Source: Deinandra increscens subsp. villosa (lineage: Eukaryota > Streptophyta > Magnoliopsida > Asterales > Asteraceae). Taken from it: a stretch of DNA of 64,000 nt. The notes below the pieces were generated by a model, which saw nothing but the letters and a program-made list of their open reading frames with translations, was not told the DNA's origin and searched no databases. Position numbers and translations under genes: made by a program. The stretch spans positions 4,318,118-4,382,117 of the forward strand of contig JBCNJP010000024.1 of assembly GCA_039602395.1 (NCBI GenBank). Direction: 5' to 3'. Shown in pieces: positions 34,353-45,919 of this stretch; position 1 is the first letter of the stretch; the number at the start of each line of letters is the position of its first letter.

Positions 34353-34489
34353 TATTTGAACCGAATCATATCCTAACCATAACCCTAGTTTAGTGTAGAA
34401 ATTTTAAAATTTTTATTTTTGAACGGCGAGAGGTATTTATCAAAAACCGGGTCACTAAATGGTTCGGGTAAACGAACCGTCGCTTCAAT

Positions 34490-34598
34490 CTGACTATTTA
34501 AGCACCACTCCCCCCCCACAACTCTATTTCACCACTTTATTTGGCGATTCGATCGGCGATTCTCCGCGTCTTCAATTCCAGAATCTTCGTCAACCAAG
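34490..34598 (+). promoter_or_regulatory. Promoter and noncoding first exon of the coiled-coil gene
   Basis: CTATTTAAGC near 34493 is a possible TATA box. A pyrimidine-rich leader follows and ends at CAAG|GTCAGT (donor at 34599). The matching acceptor TTATTTTGTAG ends at 35379, 11 nt before the ATG. An intron in the 5' leader is common in plant genes. Confidence 0.55.
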
Positions 34599-34714
34599 GT
34601 CAGTTTCTTCTTGAAAATATTATTCTTTTTATGCTAGATCGTCTTCCACATACGGCGATTCTACGGAATCTGTATAACACTTGATATCACACTTGATTTA
34701 ATAACATGCAACCT

Positions 34715-35245
34715 GTTAGATCGTCATCCGTTTCTTTGCTTTTTGTAGTTTTGAATGTTTATAAGACAATAAGGCTTAGATTAGGAATGTGGTTGTTTAC
34801 CTTCGTTTCTTGAAACCCTAACCCCAATGTTGTGACTCTAGTTCTAAAATCATTTATGGTTCTTCATCTATCTTATGCATGTTTGTGGATTGTTTTTTTA
34901 ATGTAAACTTGATTTTTGTATCATTAAACAGTTGGGGTTTTATTTGGGTTTCTTTTGTGGTTAGATTATGTTAGATCGTCATCTGTTTCTTTGCTTTTTG
35001 TAGTTTTCAATGTTTATAAGACAATAAGGCTTAGATTAGGAATGTGGTTGTTTACCTTCGTTTCTTGAAACCCTAACCCCAATGGGTCTGTGTACTCTGA
35101 TTATTAGAAACCCTTTCTATAATCATTTATGGTTCTTCATCTAATCTTATGCATGTTTGTGGATCGTTTTTTTTTAAATGTAAACTTGATTTTTGTATCA
35201 TTAAACAGTTTGGGGTTTTATTTGGGTTTCTTTTGTGGTTAGATT
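34715..35245 (+). repeat. Tandem duplication of about 256 bp within the leader intron
   Basis: GTTAGATCGTCATC starts a unit at 34715 and again at 34970. Both copies carry CTTAGATTAGGAATGTGG and CTTGATTTTTGTATCATT in order. The copies differ by a few substitutions and small indels, so the duplication is not very old. Confidence 0.85.
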
Positions 35246-35390
35246 AAAATAATTTAGTCACTGATGGTTTAATATTTGGATGTTGAGTTTGGTGTTTAAT
35301 ATTTTGATTTGTGTACCATTGAAACATTTTGGGGTTTAATATTTGGGTTACATTTGTGTTTTGATTTCTTATTTTGTAGCTATAAGAAAA

Positions 35391-35684
35391 ATGTCTCAGT
35401 TGGTAGCCACTGTCATTGGCGAGTGCTGGAGTGCTAACAATGAAAGGATTGCGGATATCAAAGCGTCCCTTGCTGTGAAGCGGTCCCTGGTGAAACGGTT
35501 CAACGATTTGCTCACTTATGTGCTGAATCACAAGTACGAGGCCAGCCAAAGTTCAGCAGGATTTCTGGTCCAGGAATTGGTGAACAAGTACGCCAAGGAG
35601 GTGGTGGAGATGGAGCAGAATCTGGCAACTGCGGAGCGTGAAGCACAGGAGCTGGAACATCGCCTTGCTGTGAAGTTTTCTTAG
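35391..35684 (+). CDS. Small coiled-coil protein of unknown function, 97 aa
   Basis: The reading frame starts MSQLVATVIGECW 11 nt after a good splice acceptor and ends ELEHRLAVKFS. It is rich in Ala, Glu, Leu and Lys, and the last ~45 residues (LVQELVNKYAKEVVEMEQNL onward) have a heptad-like pattern suited to a coiled coil. No signal peptide, membrane segment or catalytic motif is seen, and I do not recognise the family. GC content and codon use are higher than in the surrounding AT-rich DNA, which supports it being a real coding exon. It lies on the plus strand between the two minus-strand CACTA genes, so it may be a host gene fragment captured by the transposon or a host gene into which pieces have inserted. 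Confidence 0.6.
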   Translation: MSQLVATVIGECWSANNERIADIKASLAVKRSLVKRFNDLLTYVLNHKYEASQSSAGFLVQELVNKYAKEVVEMEQNLATAEREAQELEHRLAVKFS

Positions 35685-35884
35685 GCGATGTTCCTGTCCG
35701 GTTGGTGGTGGTTTTTGGTAGGTAATTAGGTTGATGGTTTTTATATGGTTGTTGATATTTGGGCAAGTTTTGTTTTGGTGGATGTAAGTTTGAAAAGTCC
35801 TAGTGGTATCTAGGCATTTTTTGTATGTAAACAATGATCACTTTGATGGCTGGTTTGTGAATCCACGTAATATAATAGTTTTAT

Positions 35885-36055
35885 TTACAATGCTTTCCAG
35901 AATTCTAACAAATTGTAGTTACTAAGATTTAAACTAAGTTTAGGTTTCACAACTATAACCAATATCATTGCTGCTGCTACAATTAGTACTGTTTCACAAC
36001 AAAAAATAATAATAAATTGTGGTCACCTCGCCCACGCCTGATCTTGTCGTGAAAA
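35885..36055. other. Short spacer after the coiled-coil gene
   Basis: AT-rich, no coding frame; it probably contains the 3' end of the minus-strand TNP2 transcript. Confidence 0.4.
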
Positions 36056-37406
36056 TCATGCAAGTGCGTCATCACTACCACTATTATGATCTGGATCATC
36101 AGAATCATAATCGGACTCGGAATCAAGTATAGATTCGTCATTCATAAAAATTCTACCACTGTCATCATAGTCGTCATATGTATCTTCTAAGTCACCCACA
36201 CGGGCATACGAATTACGTATTTCTTGAACTTCCTCATACGGTAAAGTTTCAGGTTCTACATCTTTTCGGACTATTCTTGATGAGTCAGGTAATTCTTCGG
36301 TTGGTTGAAAAGGTGGCAACTCACTTGATTCCTCTTCTTGAAATATATCACTCGACGATACTTGGTCTTCATCGTGCTCAAGTATATCATAAACGTTGCG
36401 ATGGTTTACTTTCTGTACCACCATCCAATTTTTCCCACGTGCCATATCTTTCAGATAAAAAACTTGTTGAGCTTGATTAGCGAAGATGAATGGTTCATCT
36501 ACAAACCACTTAGATGTAATGTCAATTGATGTCAATTTGTGATCAACCACCATCTTTTTTCCCTTTGGATCTGTATTATACCACTTGCAACGAAACATGA
36601 ATACCTTTCTGCCGAGTATGAAATCCAACTCCAGAACTTCGAGTAAAACACCATAATAAATCCTTGTTTCATCATCGTATTCCCCTGCACAAACTCCACT
36701 ACATTGTGTAGTGAACTTGTCATCACGCTCTTTGCAACGAAATCTAACACCATGAACATTGCAACTTTGCCAACTATTATAGCGATCATCGGGAAACTGT
36801 GACAATGCGTACAAATCATCTGTTGCTCGATGATCCCCCTTGACTCTAAGCAAAGACATCTATAAATACCAAAGATTATTTGTGTGCTTAAAATCAATTA
36901 CTAATTACAGGGAAGAGTTTTTCTTTTTACCTTTTTCTTGAACCAAGAAGGAAATTCACGTTTTTGTATAGTAACTAAATTTTGTTCTTCTACACCCCTT
37001 GATTGTAATGCTTCCTTGTGCTCCCTAAATGAAATATAAGATATGTTGAAAATTTTGGATTAACTACTTAAAAAAATATAAACGGTATAGCTCAGTACAG
37101 TCAACTTACTTTAAGTAATCATCAATTTCATCTCCGCAATTATTAATGATATACAATTGCACCGCATCAACAGCGTCCCCTAGTTGTCCGAATTTTGAAG
37201 CCCCCAATGTACGAATTTTGTTGTTGAATAACTCCATCTTGTGATTAGTGGTCGGATACATCCCAGTTGCGTTCTGGACGATTAAATCTTGTCTCAATGT
37301 CATCTAGATAACGTGATAAAAATGTGACAGCTTCATCAACAACATATGCTTCAGCAATAGAGTCATCGGGACATGCAAAGTTACGAACATATCCCTTATA
37401 TGTTCC
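36056..37406 (-). pseudogene. CACTA TNP2-type transposase, C-terminal part (DUF4218/DUF4216 region)
   Basis: Minus-strand exons hold the end of the DUF4218 region next to the gap (GTYKGYVRNFA, AYVVDEAVTFLSRYL, ETRFNRPERN), a following segment ending YLK before GTAAGT (37303-37106), a short exon ending FPSWFKKK (about 37025-36933) and the DUF4216-like exon (36859-36056) with FMFRCKWYNT and PFIFANQAQQVFYLKD. The C-terminal tail is acidic. The frame shifts after RFNRPERN, so this copy is probably inactive. The N-terminal two thirds with the catalytic core are in the assembly gap or lost. In the family TNP2 cuts the CACTA ends. Confidence 0.75.
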
Positions 37407-37906
37407 NNNNNNNNNNNNNNNNNNNNNNNNNNNNNNNNNNNNNNNNNNNNNNNNNNNNNNNNNNNNNNNNNNNNNNNNNNNNNNNNNNNNNNNNNNNNNN
37501 NNNNNNNNNNNNNNNNNNNNNNNNNNNNNNNNNNNNNNNNNNNNNNNNNNNNNNNNNNNNNNNNNNNNNNNNNNNNNNNNNNNNNNNNNNNNNNNNNNNN
37601 NNNNNNNNNNNNNNNNNNNNNNNNNNNNNNNNNNNNNNNNNNNNNNNNNNNNNNNNNNNNNNNNNNNNNNNNNNNNNNNNNNNNNNNNNNNNNNNNNNNN
37701 NNNNNNNNNNNNNNNNNNNNNNNNNNNNNNNNNNNNNNNNNNNNNNNNNNNNNNNNNNNNNNNNNNNNNNNNNNNNNNNNNNNNNNNNNNNNNNNNNNNN
37801 NNNNNNNNNNNNNNNNNNNNNNNNNNNNNNNNNNNNNNNNNNNNNNNNNNNNNNNNNNNNNNNNNNNNNNNNNNNNNNNNNNNNNNNNNNNNNNNNNNNN
37901 NNNNNN
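37407..37906. other. Assembly gap, exactly 500 N
   Basis: All bases are N. The round length indicates a placeholder, so the real distance is unknown. CACTA sequence lies on its left and a different element's leader on its right. Confidence 1.
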
Positions 37907-38062
37907 TAACATCTAACAACATCAGATCTGTCCGAGATCCATCAATAATGAAGAAAAAATAGAAAAAGTCTTCAAAATGGGTTTTCATCATCTTCACCCA
38001 TTCAAGCTCAAAATCCAGATTCGAGTGACCAGATCCATCGTGAGATGAAATCTGATCGGTAC
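37907..38062 (-). other. Leader or start of a minus-strand LTR element split by X
   Basis: The sequence ends GGTAC at 38058-38062, the TSD of X. The other half of the split site begins at 62026 with the same GGTAC followed on the minus strand by a tRNA-Met-type primer-binding site and an LTR edge. Joined in thought, 37907-38062 lies just downstream of that primer-binding site. It was not identified further. Confidence 0.5.
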
Positions 38063-41045
38063 TGTCACACCCCCAAATTTACCACTAACGGAGTTTATAC
38101 CGTTAAGGGGTGCGACCAGACCAGGACCACAACCATTAGTTACAAATACTAAACGAATCAGAGTAAAGTCCAAACATTAATAAATAAAACAGTTTAACAG
38201 TACGCAGCGGAAAACATTATCTTTAGCACTAACCACGTGCTTTACAAATCAGTGTATTAAGTTCCCAATTAAGTTTAATTAAAATAAAAGTCTTCACGTG
38301 CCATGCCAACCCGCTCCGGATACTCCTTAGCGATCTGCAAAAGTTTAAACCACGCAAGTGTCAACCTAACGGTTGGTGAGTTCACAGTGGGCTTGTCACG
38401 CAGTGGCCCGGTCTCATAATCATAAACGTATCAGCATATACTTTAAGTAATATTTGTTTATGAAAAGCAATGCTTTGTAATGACCAAAATCATAGTATCG
38501 TGGTTTAGTAAAAGAGTTGTCCGTAACCTACGTTATCGGGTATGTACTAGTTTTGTATAGTTAAAGTGCTCAACCGATATCGCGGGTAGCTAATCCGTTG
38601 TTCCATGCACTAAGGAAGTTTGTACCAAAGCTGACCATAAATTATTGTAGTGGCCGTGCCATCAGTACTGCGGACCTACGTCATCGCGGTTTTGCCTTCC
38701 CCGTGTCCTCTCGGGATCACGGTCAGATAGGCTGATATTGTACCTCCGTGCACTCCCCGTGCCACGGGGCGGAGTTTGTCAAACTCCAGTAGATCTACCC
38801 AACATCCCCTCACTTTACAATTAATGGTACAATATAGTTGAGGACTTTTAAGTTTTCAAGGCATCCTTAGAAATCATGTGATATCATGTGGTTTAGACTT
38901 TAACCTACACTAGCCATATTAAAACGGTTTACTGGATTCTCACGAATCTCAAAAGTGTTTTCAGTTTCGTTTCAGAAATAGTTGTTTAGGTAATTCACAA
39001 GTGCTTCCCATAAAGCACTTCAAGTTCATCAAGTGGGTGCCGAGCACTCCAAGTTTTCAAGTTTATCAGGGAGGTGCCTAGCACTCTCGAGTTTGTCAGC
39101 ATTGTTTTACTTTTAGTTATTCGGTGTGACCCAAACGGGTTCACGGAAATCGGGTTAGTGACACTCACCTTTGGTTGCACTGCTACACTTGCTAATAATC
39201 CAAGTATTGCTTATCGAAGACCTATGAACACGTTTAGGTCTTAAGTATTAGTTTCGTGTCTAATCTCTACTTAACGTCACTATGGCCCATAACATAGCAC
39301 GTTGGAACTATGACTTGACATACAGACACACGACACCGATGGTTGATCATAAACAAGGGTTCACATATACATCAGAAGTCAAAGCAAGTATCATCATGGC
39401 ATAATCATGTAAGTCATGGCATAACATTCAAGAAAATTGTACAAGTTTGGATTCTGGTCTCAGTTTCGCTAGCAATTTCGCTAGTCAGTTTCGCTATGTG
39501 CACGGGCAGCACTTTCGCTAGGCAATACCCGATGACACAGTTTCGCTAGGCTAGTTTCGCTCGAAACTGTTGGCACAGTTTCGCTAGCCTAGTTTCGCCC
39601 GAAACTGGTTTGAACTTTCGTTCAGGGAATTTCTCTCGGTAGATTCGCTCGAGCTGGTCTGGTTGGTTTACCCGGCGACACTGCAGTTTCGCTGCATAGT
39701 GTCGCTTGATGAAGATATACATAGTTTCGCTGGACAATTTCGCCCAGAGAACACCATAGTTTCGCTAGTCGCGAAAAACATACGGATCAGCCCACTGTTG
39801 CAAAAGTCGGTCTAGGCGTCCGAGTACTCGCCGAGTAGTCGCTAGGCGGTGGGTTGCCGAGGCGCCTTGGCAATAATCCGCCTAGGGTGAGCGCACTCGG
39901 ACAAGCTTAATGGTATGCCTTATATTGTGACTTACATAAAAGAAAAAGTTGGTTCCGCCACTATGTAAGGCTAATAATGCTTTTGTTTGTTGAACATTTA
40001 TTGATATGTATTAATTTTCACATATTTTGTTATGAATATTATTATTTGAATATGTATATAATCCAAGAAATTTAATTATATTATAGTTACCATATCCGAG
40101 TACTCCCCGAGTACTCCCCGCCTAGACCCGAGTACTCACAACTCCCTTGTCGACCGACTTGGTTGCGCCTAGCGACTTTTGCAACCTTGGATCAGCCTAA
40201 AAATCAACCTAACAGCTTCCATACTTCATGCAATTCATTGTTTAGCATACATAGGCATTTACCAACATCAAACAACAAGTTTTAACACCTTATTCATGCA
40301 TATTCATCATCAAATCACCAAAATGCATTTAAAACCCTAAAATGACTAAAATGGCATAGATCTCTATCATGGTTGGATTTCATACGTAAAGTTGTAAACT
40401 TTATAACAGATCTAGCATCCCTAAGCAACATACTAGCAGATCAAGCAGTTTCATGAAAGTTTAAGCATGCTTTTTAAGAAAACTCAAAGAAAAGGCATAA
40501 AGAGAGGTTTTGGGACTCACGATTCGATCAAGGAATCGAATGGATGTTGTCTTGAGGCTGAGATCTTGATGTTTGGTTGTGCTTCTCGACTGACCAGAAT
40601 TCCAGAGAAGAGTGTGTGTGTTTTTGTGTAAATGAGGCAAATAGGAGAACTAGGGTTTATTAAGATTATTTATATCAGAGGCTAGTTTCGCTGGCCAGGC
40701 GAAACTAGCTCTGGTCACGTTTTAACTAATTAGCTTAGCTGGCTACCGGGCGACACTACAGTTTCGCCCGGTAGTTTCGCTGGCTGCACAACTTAGGCAA
40801 TTTTTCACATAATCAAGGATTTACAATTTGTCATGCTATTCATAATATTAAATCATGCGTTTAAATCACATTGCACATAATGACATTAATAAATGAACAC
40901 ATAGCACATATGGGCGGGTTCGGTGATCAACCAAAGGTCGTGGACGTATTCGGCCTAGTTATGCATTAGTTACTAAGTTAATACTTATAACGTAACTAAC
41001 GGAATTGTCTAACGGAAGTAAACCTTGAAATTCTCGGATGTCACA
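38063..41045 (-). mobile_element. X element 3' LTR (Tekay/Del-like chromovirus), with hAT insertion
   Basis: It starts TGTCACACCCCC and ends GGATGTCACA, giving TGTGACA inverted termini. Without the hAT element and its TSD it is about 2578 bp. A minus-strand TATA box lies at 40674-40667 (TATAAATA). The region 39460-39780 and around 40685-40780 is full of AGTTTCGCT words. It is flanked on the left by the TSD GGTAC. The LTR shows on the order of 1 percent differences by eye from the copy at 51189-62025. Confidence 0.9.
39785..40197. mobile_element. hAT-type MITE, 397 bp, with 8-bp TSD
   Basis: The element spans 39793-40189, flanked by GATCAGCC at 39785-39792 and 40190-40197. Its ends are CACTGTTGCAAAAGTCG and, reversed, CAAGGTTGCAAAAGTCG, typical of hAT termini. 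The other X LTR has the empty site near 61157-61164 with a single GATCAGCC. No transposase is encoded. Subterminal parts are rich in GAGTACTC and CCGCCTAG words. Confidence 0.95.
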
Positions 41046-41198
41046 TCATCCCCTTGTAATTGGAATTTTCTTCCCGAAAATTATTCTTGCGTCGTAGCGT
41101 TCGCAGACTCGGCTGTCGTTGGTGCTGGGGGAAAGAAAGCAAAAGTTTTAGGGTCGTCACATCCTCCTCCTGTTACAGGAATTTTGGTCCCCAAAATT
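41046..41198 (-). other. X 3' end with two polypurine-tract/LTR-start modules
   Basis: On the minus strand AAGGGGATGA (41055-41046) lies directly before the LTR start and is the polypurine tract in use. About 115 bp upstream a second module (41198-41148) reads ACAGGAGGAGGATGTGACGACCC, split here as a purine tract plus a TGTGAC start. Both are preceded by AAAATTCC in a similar context. Confidence 0.75.
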
Positions 41199-42585
41199 AA
41201 ATCATACCTTGAGTTTCCGTGGACGTTTGCTCGAACAAGTGAGGATACTTTTTCTTCATTTGATCCTCTCGTTCCCAAGTATATTCAGGTCCACGCTTTG
41301 AGTTCCATCGCACCTTGACGATCGGAATCTTGCTACGTTTGAGGGCTTTCTCCTCGCGTCCCATGATTTCTACTGGTTGCTCAATAAATCTCAAATGTTC
41401 ATCAATTTCCAGTTCCTCCAAAGGAATTATTTTGATGTCTTCAGCCAGACATTTCTTTAGGTTCGAAACGTGAAACACGTTGTGAACTCCATCGAGTTCT
41501 GCAGGGAGTTGTAATCGGTAGGCTACCGGGCCTACTTCCCCGATGATTTCAAAAGGACCGATGTAGCGAGGATTCAACTTTCCACGCTTTCTGAAGCGTA
41601 TCACACCTTTCCAGGGAGATACCTTCAACAGCACCTTGTCGCCTACCTCGAATTTCAAAGGCTTTCGGCGTTTGTCGGCATAGCTCTTTTGTCTGTCACG
41701 TGCTGCGGCTATCCGTTTCCTGATTTGAATGATCCGTTCAGTTGTATCATGAATGAGTTCTGGTCCAGTGAGTCCTTTCTCACCTGTCTCGGCCCAACAC
41801 ACGGGCGACCTACATTTTCTGCCATAAAGAGCCTCAAAAGGTGCAGCACCGATACTGGAATGATAACTGTTGTTGTAGGAGAACTCCACCAACGGAAGAT
41901 GAGCCTCCCAGTCTTTACCAAAGTCGAGAACGCAAGCTCGGAGCATGTCTTCTAAAGTCTGAATAGTTCTTTCTGTCTGACCATCGGTCTGCGGGTGATA
42001 GGCTGTACTCATATCCAATCTGGTTCCCAATGCTTCCTGCATAGATTGCCATAATCGGGAAGTAAATCGAGGATCTCGATCAGAGATAATAGTCTTAGGC
42101 ACTCCATGACGTGCCACAATTCGGTCAATGTACAGCTTTGTCAACTTATCCATATTATCAGTTTCTTTCATTGGAATGAAGTGTGCAGATTTGGTTAACC
42201 GATCAATGATAACCCAAATCGCATCCGGTCGATTCGATCGATGAGGTAATCCCGTTACAAAATCCATGGAGATATCCTCCCATTTCCATTCTGGGATCTT
42301 TGGTTGCTGTAACAATCCAGAAGGCTTTTGGTACTCGATCTTAACCCTCGAGCATGTTAAACACTTAGCCACATATCGAGCAATGTCGGCTTTCATATTC
42401 GGCCACCAATACAAACCCTTTAAATCCTGGTACATTTTATCCGATCCAGGGTGCACCGAATACCTTGACTTGTGAGCCTCGTCCATCACGAGCTCACGAA
42501 GATTTCCAAGTAAAGGAATCCAAATTCTGTCATTATAATACCTGAGTCCGTCAGTCTTAACTTCAGAATTTTGCATCAACACCAC
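41197..42585 (-). pseudogene. X unit 1 integrase with C-terminal chromodomain
   Basis: The integrase frame includes the zinc-binding HHCC region (MDEAHKSRYSVHPGSDKMY, CLTCSRVK), the catalytic DDE core (DFVTGLP, IIDRLTKSAHF, ISDRDPRFTS, TDGQTERT) and the GPY-like C-terminus (RYIGPFEIIG). A chromodomain-like end follows (PVEIMGREEKAL, VKVRWNSKRGPEYTWE, PHLFEQ), which places X in the chromoviruses. The frame itself is open, but it is one base out of frame with the RT frame that precedes it (overlap at 42563-42585), so it would not be made from the polyprotein without a shift. The chromodomain guides integration to marked chromatin in the family. Confidence 0.85.
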
Positions 42586-44011
42586 GCAGTGCTTCAGCTG
42601 CGAAGTTTTCTTCCTTTAGAGCTTCTTGTTGGGCATCGCGGATCCGATCCGGCAATCCCGTGTGAATGGTGAGTTGCAGCGCTCGTACTCGTCGAGGCTT
42701 TTCATACTCCTTTCGACTTAATGCATCAGCCACAACATTGGCTTTTCCAGGGTGATACTTAATCGCTAAGTCATAATCATTCAATAGCTCGACCCACCGT
42801 CGTTGTCGCATGTTGAGATCCTTCTGATTAAAGATGTGTTGTAAGCTCTTGTGGTCGGTAAATATCGTGCACTTTGTTCCATAGAGGTAATGTCTCCAAA
42901 TCTTGAGTGCATGAATAACGGCTCCCAATTCCAAGTCATGCGTTGTATAGTTCTTCTCAGTATCCTTTAGTTGCCTGGACCCATAGGCAATCACTTTATC
43001 CCGTTGCATCAACACGCAACCGAGTCCTTGAATTGATGCATCACAGTAAACCACAAAGTCGTCAATTCCGTCGGGTAACGCGAGAATTGGAGCTGAACAT
43101 AACATATCCTTGAGAGTTTGAAACGCGCGTTCTTCTTTTTCACCCCATCTATATTGCACTCCTTTGTGCGTTAAAGCTGTTAAAGGTTGAGCCAATTGCG
43201 AGAAACCCTTAATGAACCTTCGGTAATATCCGGCAAGTCCCAAAAATTGTCGAATTTCGGTCGGCGCTCTAGGAGTAGGCCAATTCTTTATAGCTTCCAC
43301 TTTAGCTGGGTCGACATGAATTCCATTCTGATCAACAATGTGTCCAAGAAACTGGACTTCGCGAATCCAAAAATCGCACTTCGAAAACTTAGCATAAAGC
43401 TGTTCCTTGCGGAGTAATTCCAAAATAAGTTGTAGGTGCTCCTCGTGTTCTTCCTTCGTCTTGGAGTAGATCAAAATATCATCAATGAAAACGATTACAA
43501 ACTTATCGAGGTACGACTTGCACACTCGATTCATCAGATCCATGAATACAGCAGGCGCATTGGTTAGCCCAAATGGCATAACCAAAAACTCGTAATGACC
43601 ATAGCGAGTTCTGAAAGCAGTCTTGGGGACATCTTCATCACGAACACGGAGTTGGTGATATCCAGACCGTAGATCAATCTTTGAGAAGTAGCTCGAACCT
43701 TGCAGCTGATCGAAGAGATCGTCGATTCGAGGAAGTGGATACCGATTCTTGATAGTAACCTTGTTAAGCTCTCGGTAGTCAATACACATGCGGAACGTTC
43801 CATCTTTCTTTTTAACAAATAATACCGGTGCTCCCCATGGAGACGAGCTTGGACGAATAAACCCTTTGTCGAGTAGCTCTTGAAGTTGTGAGGAGAGTTC
43901 GTTGAGTTCACTTACTGCCAAACGATAAGGTGCGCGTGCAATCGGAGCGGCTCCAGGAGCTAGATCGATTCCAAACTCTACTTGTCGAAATGGAGGCAGA
44001 CCAGGCAGATC
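42563..44011 (-). pseudogene. X unit 1 reverse transcriptase and RNase H
   Basis: The gypsy RT motifs are present (VKKKDGTFRMCIDYRELN, LRSGYHQLRV, VFIDDILIYS, FLGHIVDQNGI) and RNase H follows (VVYCDASIQGLGCVLMQ, YTTHDLELGAVIHAL, FTDHKSLQHIF). A TAA at about 44014-44012 separates this frame from the upstream protease in a place where relatives normally read through (next residues DLPGLPPFRQVEF). The frame ends RGVDAKF at 42563. Confidence 0.85.
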
Positions 44012-44692
44012 TTAAGGAAATACATCTTGGAAGTCGCGGACTATCGGGTAATCGTCGATTCTGCGCTCGGGAAGTGTCGAATCGGTGACGTTTGCGAGAA
44101 TCGCGAAGTGACCTTTACGAAGGCACTTTTGAGCTTTGAGAAACGAAATAATACCGGTTACTTTTCCACCTTTTTCACCTTGGACCGTTAACACTTTTCC
44201 TCCTTCGAGTGGGATACGAACCACTTTTTCTTTACATAAGATTTCAGCTCGATTCTCAGATAACCAATCCATTCCTACTATAACATCAAAACTACCAATC
44301 GGAAAAGGCATAAGGTCGATTCCTAATGTATGGCCAGCTAGTTCTAACTTACAGTCTTTAACTATCTGGGTCGTATCATGAAGTTTACCATTAGCTAGCT
44401 CTACCACATACTTAGCGTCTAGGGCAATTGGTTTAGCATTAATCAACTTAGCAAATTTAGTGGAAATAAAACTTTTCTCAGCACCAGAATCAAACAATAC
44501 AGTAGCAAAGAAACTGTTAAGGATGAATTTACCGTTAATCACGTTGGCATCATTGCGAGCTTCACCTTGACCCATAACTAAAGCTCTTCCCCTGCCATTT
44601 CCACCATTCCCGTTGCCATTCCCGTTACCATTGCCTCCACCATTACCATTCCCACCGTTGTTTCCTTGATTACCATTACCCTGTCTTCTCAA
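44012..44692 (-). pseudogene. X unit 1 aspartic protease
   Basis: It follows the Gag stop codon TAG (44695-44693) in the same frame. It starts with a Gly/Asn-rich linker and contains the retropepsin motif LFDSGAEKSFIS and VIVGMDWLS. It ends IVRDFQDVFP before the TAA noted for the RT entry. No ATG is needed if the TAG is read through, but a read-through context was not shown. Confidence 0.8.
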
Positions 44693-45919
44693 CTACGGGC
44701 AGTCCCTTTTAATGTGGCCTTGAGCACCACATTCAAAACAGCCACGGGCTCCACCATTATTATTCTGGTTGTTTCCTTGCCCATTGCGGTTGTTCCCATA
44801 GTTGTTGTTGCCATGATTGTTGCTGTTTTGCCTTTGGCGGTTTTGCTGCTCAGGTAGAGTTGCCCAACAGTCTTTTGCTTCGTGGCCTTTCTTGCCACAC
44901 CTTTCACAGTTCAGATTCTTTCTGCAAGCACCAGCATGATGTTTCCCACACTTGTTGCACAGAGGCAGGTTACCTCTGTAGTTGTTTTGCCCATTGCCAC
45001 CCTGGCGGTAGTTTCCACTGTTGTTTCCAGACCTCTTACTTTGACCTTGGGAGTTATAGGATCTCCCAGTGCTGTTCCCAACACTCTGATTGTTCATGGA
45101 GTTCTCAGGAGCTTCATCATCAGCTTTTCTTTTGCCACTAAGGGCAGTCTTCTCAGTGGCTTTCGCAGGAAGTGTACCCTTCTCAACCTCCTGATCAGTA
45201 AGCTTGTGAGCCAAACGGATGGCTTGCTGCACGGTGGCGGGGTTGATGGCAGTCACTAATCCCTTGATTTGAGGCGCGAGGCCTTCCAGATAACGCTCAA
45301 TGCATTTGAACTCAGCATCAACCATTGTGGGGCACAAGACCGCGTACTCGTGGTAACGCGCAGTATATTGCTCAACTTCAGACCCAACCATCTTCAGATT
45401 CAATAATTCGCCCTCTAACTTCTTCACTTGGTCACGAGGACAGTATTCCTCCATAATCAGATCCTTGAATGCTTCCCATTGCATGTTATTAGCCGCATCA
45501 ATTCCAATCATCTGGATCTCGGCGTTCCACCAGGAGAGTGCATCTCCCTCGAAGGTACCAGTAGCAAACTTCACCTTGCTTTCAGCCGGGCAATTACACA
45601 TGGAGAAAACCTTTTCAGACTTCTCGATCCACCTGAGGAGTCCTACCGCTCCTTCTTCGCCGGAAAATGTTAGTGGCTTGCAGTCCATGAGGGACTTAAA
45701 CGTGCAGTGATGGTTTCCTGATGCAATAATAGTTTGGGTTTCAAATCTAAACAGGTCAAATATAATTCACTTTGTGCCTTAACCGGCATAATAATTACCC
45801 TGAGCGGCATATGCAGCTTGGACGGCTGCCACCGCGGCTTGCACATGTTCGTTAATCATCGCTTGCAGCTGTGCAGGTGTCATGTTGATGTTGTTCCTTC
45901 CGTGTCCTCTTCCAGACAT
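44693..45919 (-). pseudogene. X unit 1 Gag
   Basis: The N-terminus (45919-45779) encodes MSGRGHGRNNINMTPAQL and an Ala-rich helix, then stops at TAA 45781-45779. The main Gag starts near MDCKPLTFSGEEGAVGLL (45688) with the retrotransposon Gag domain (FATGTFEGDALSWW, EEYCPRDQVKKLEGEL). Zinc-knuckle-like motifs follow (CNKCGKHHAGAC, CERCGKKGHEAKDC, CFECGAQGHIKRDC). It ends with TAG. In relatives the two parts are one protein, so X Gag is broken or spliced here. Confidence 0.8.

Noticed and set aside
37245..37997. Long open frames across the gap
   Set aside because: They are open only because N bases give no stops.
44693..44695. Programmed TAG read-through between X Gag and protease
   Set aside because: Possible because the frame continues, but other stops and a shift in the same element make simple decay equally likely; kept only as a test in the findings.
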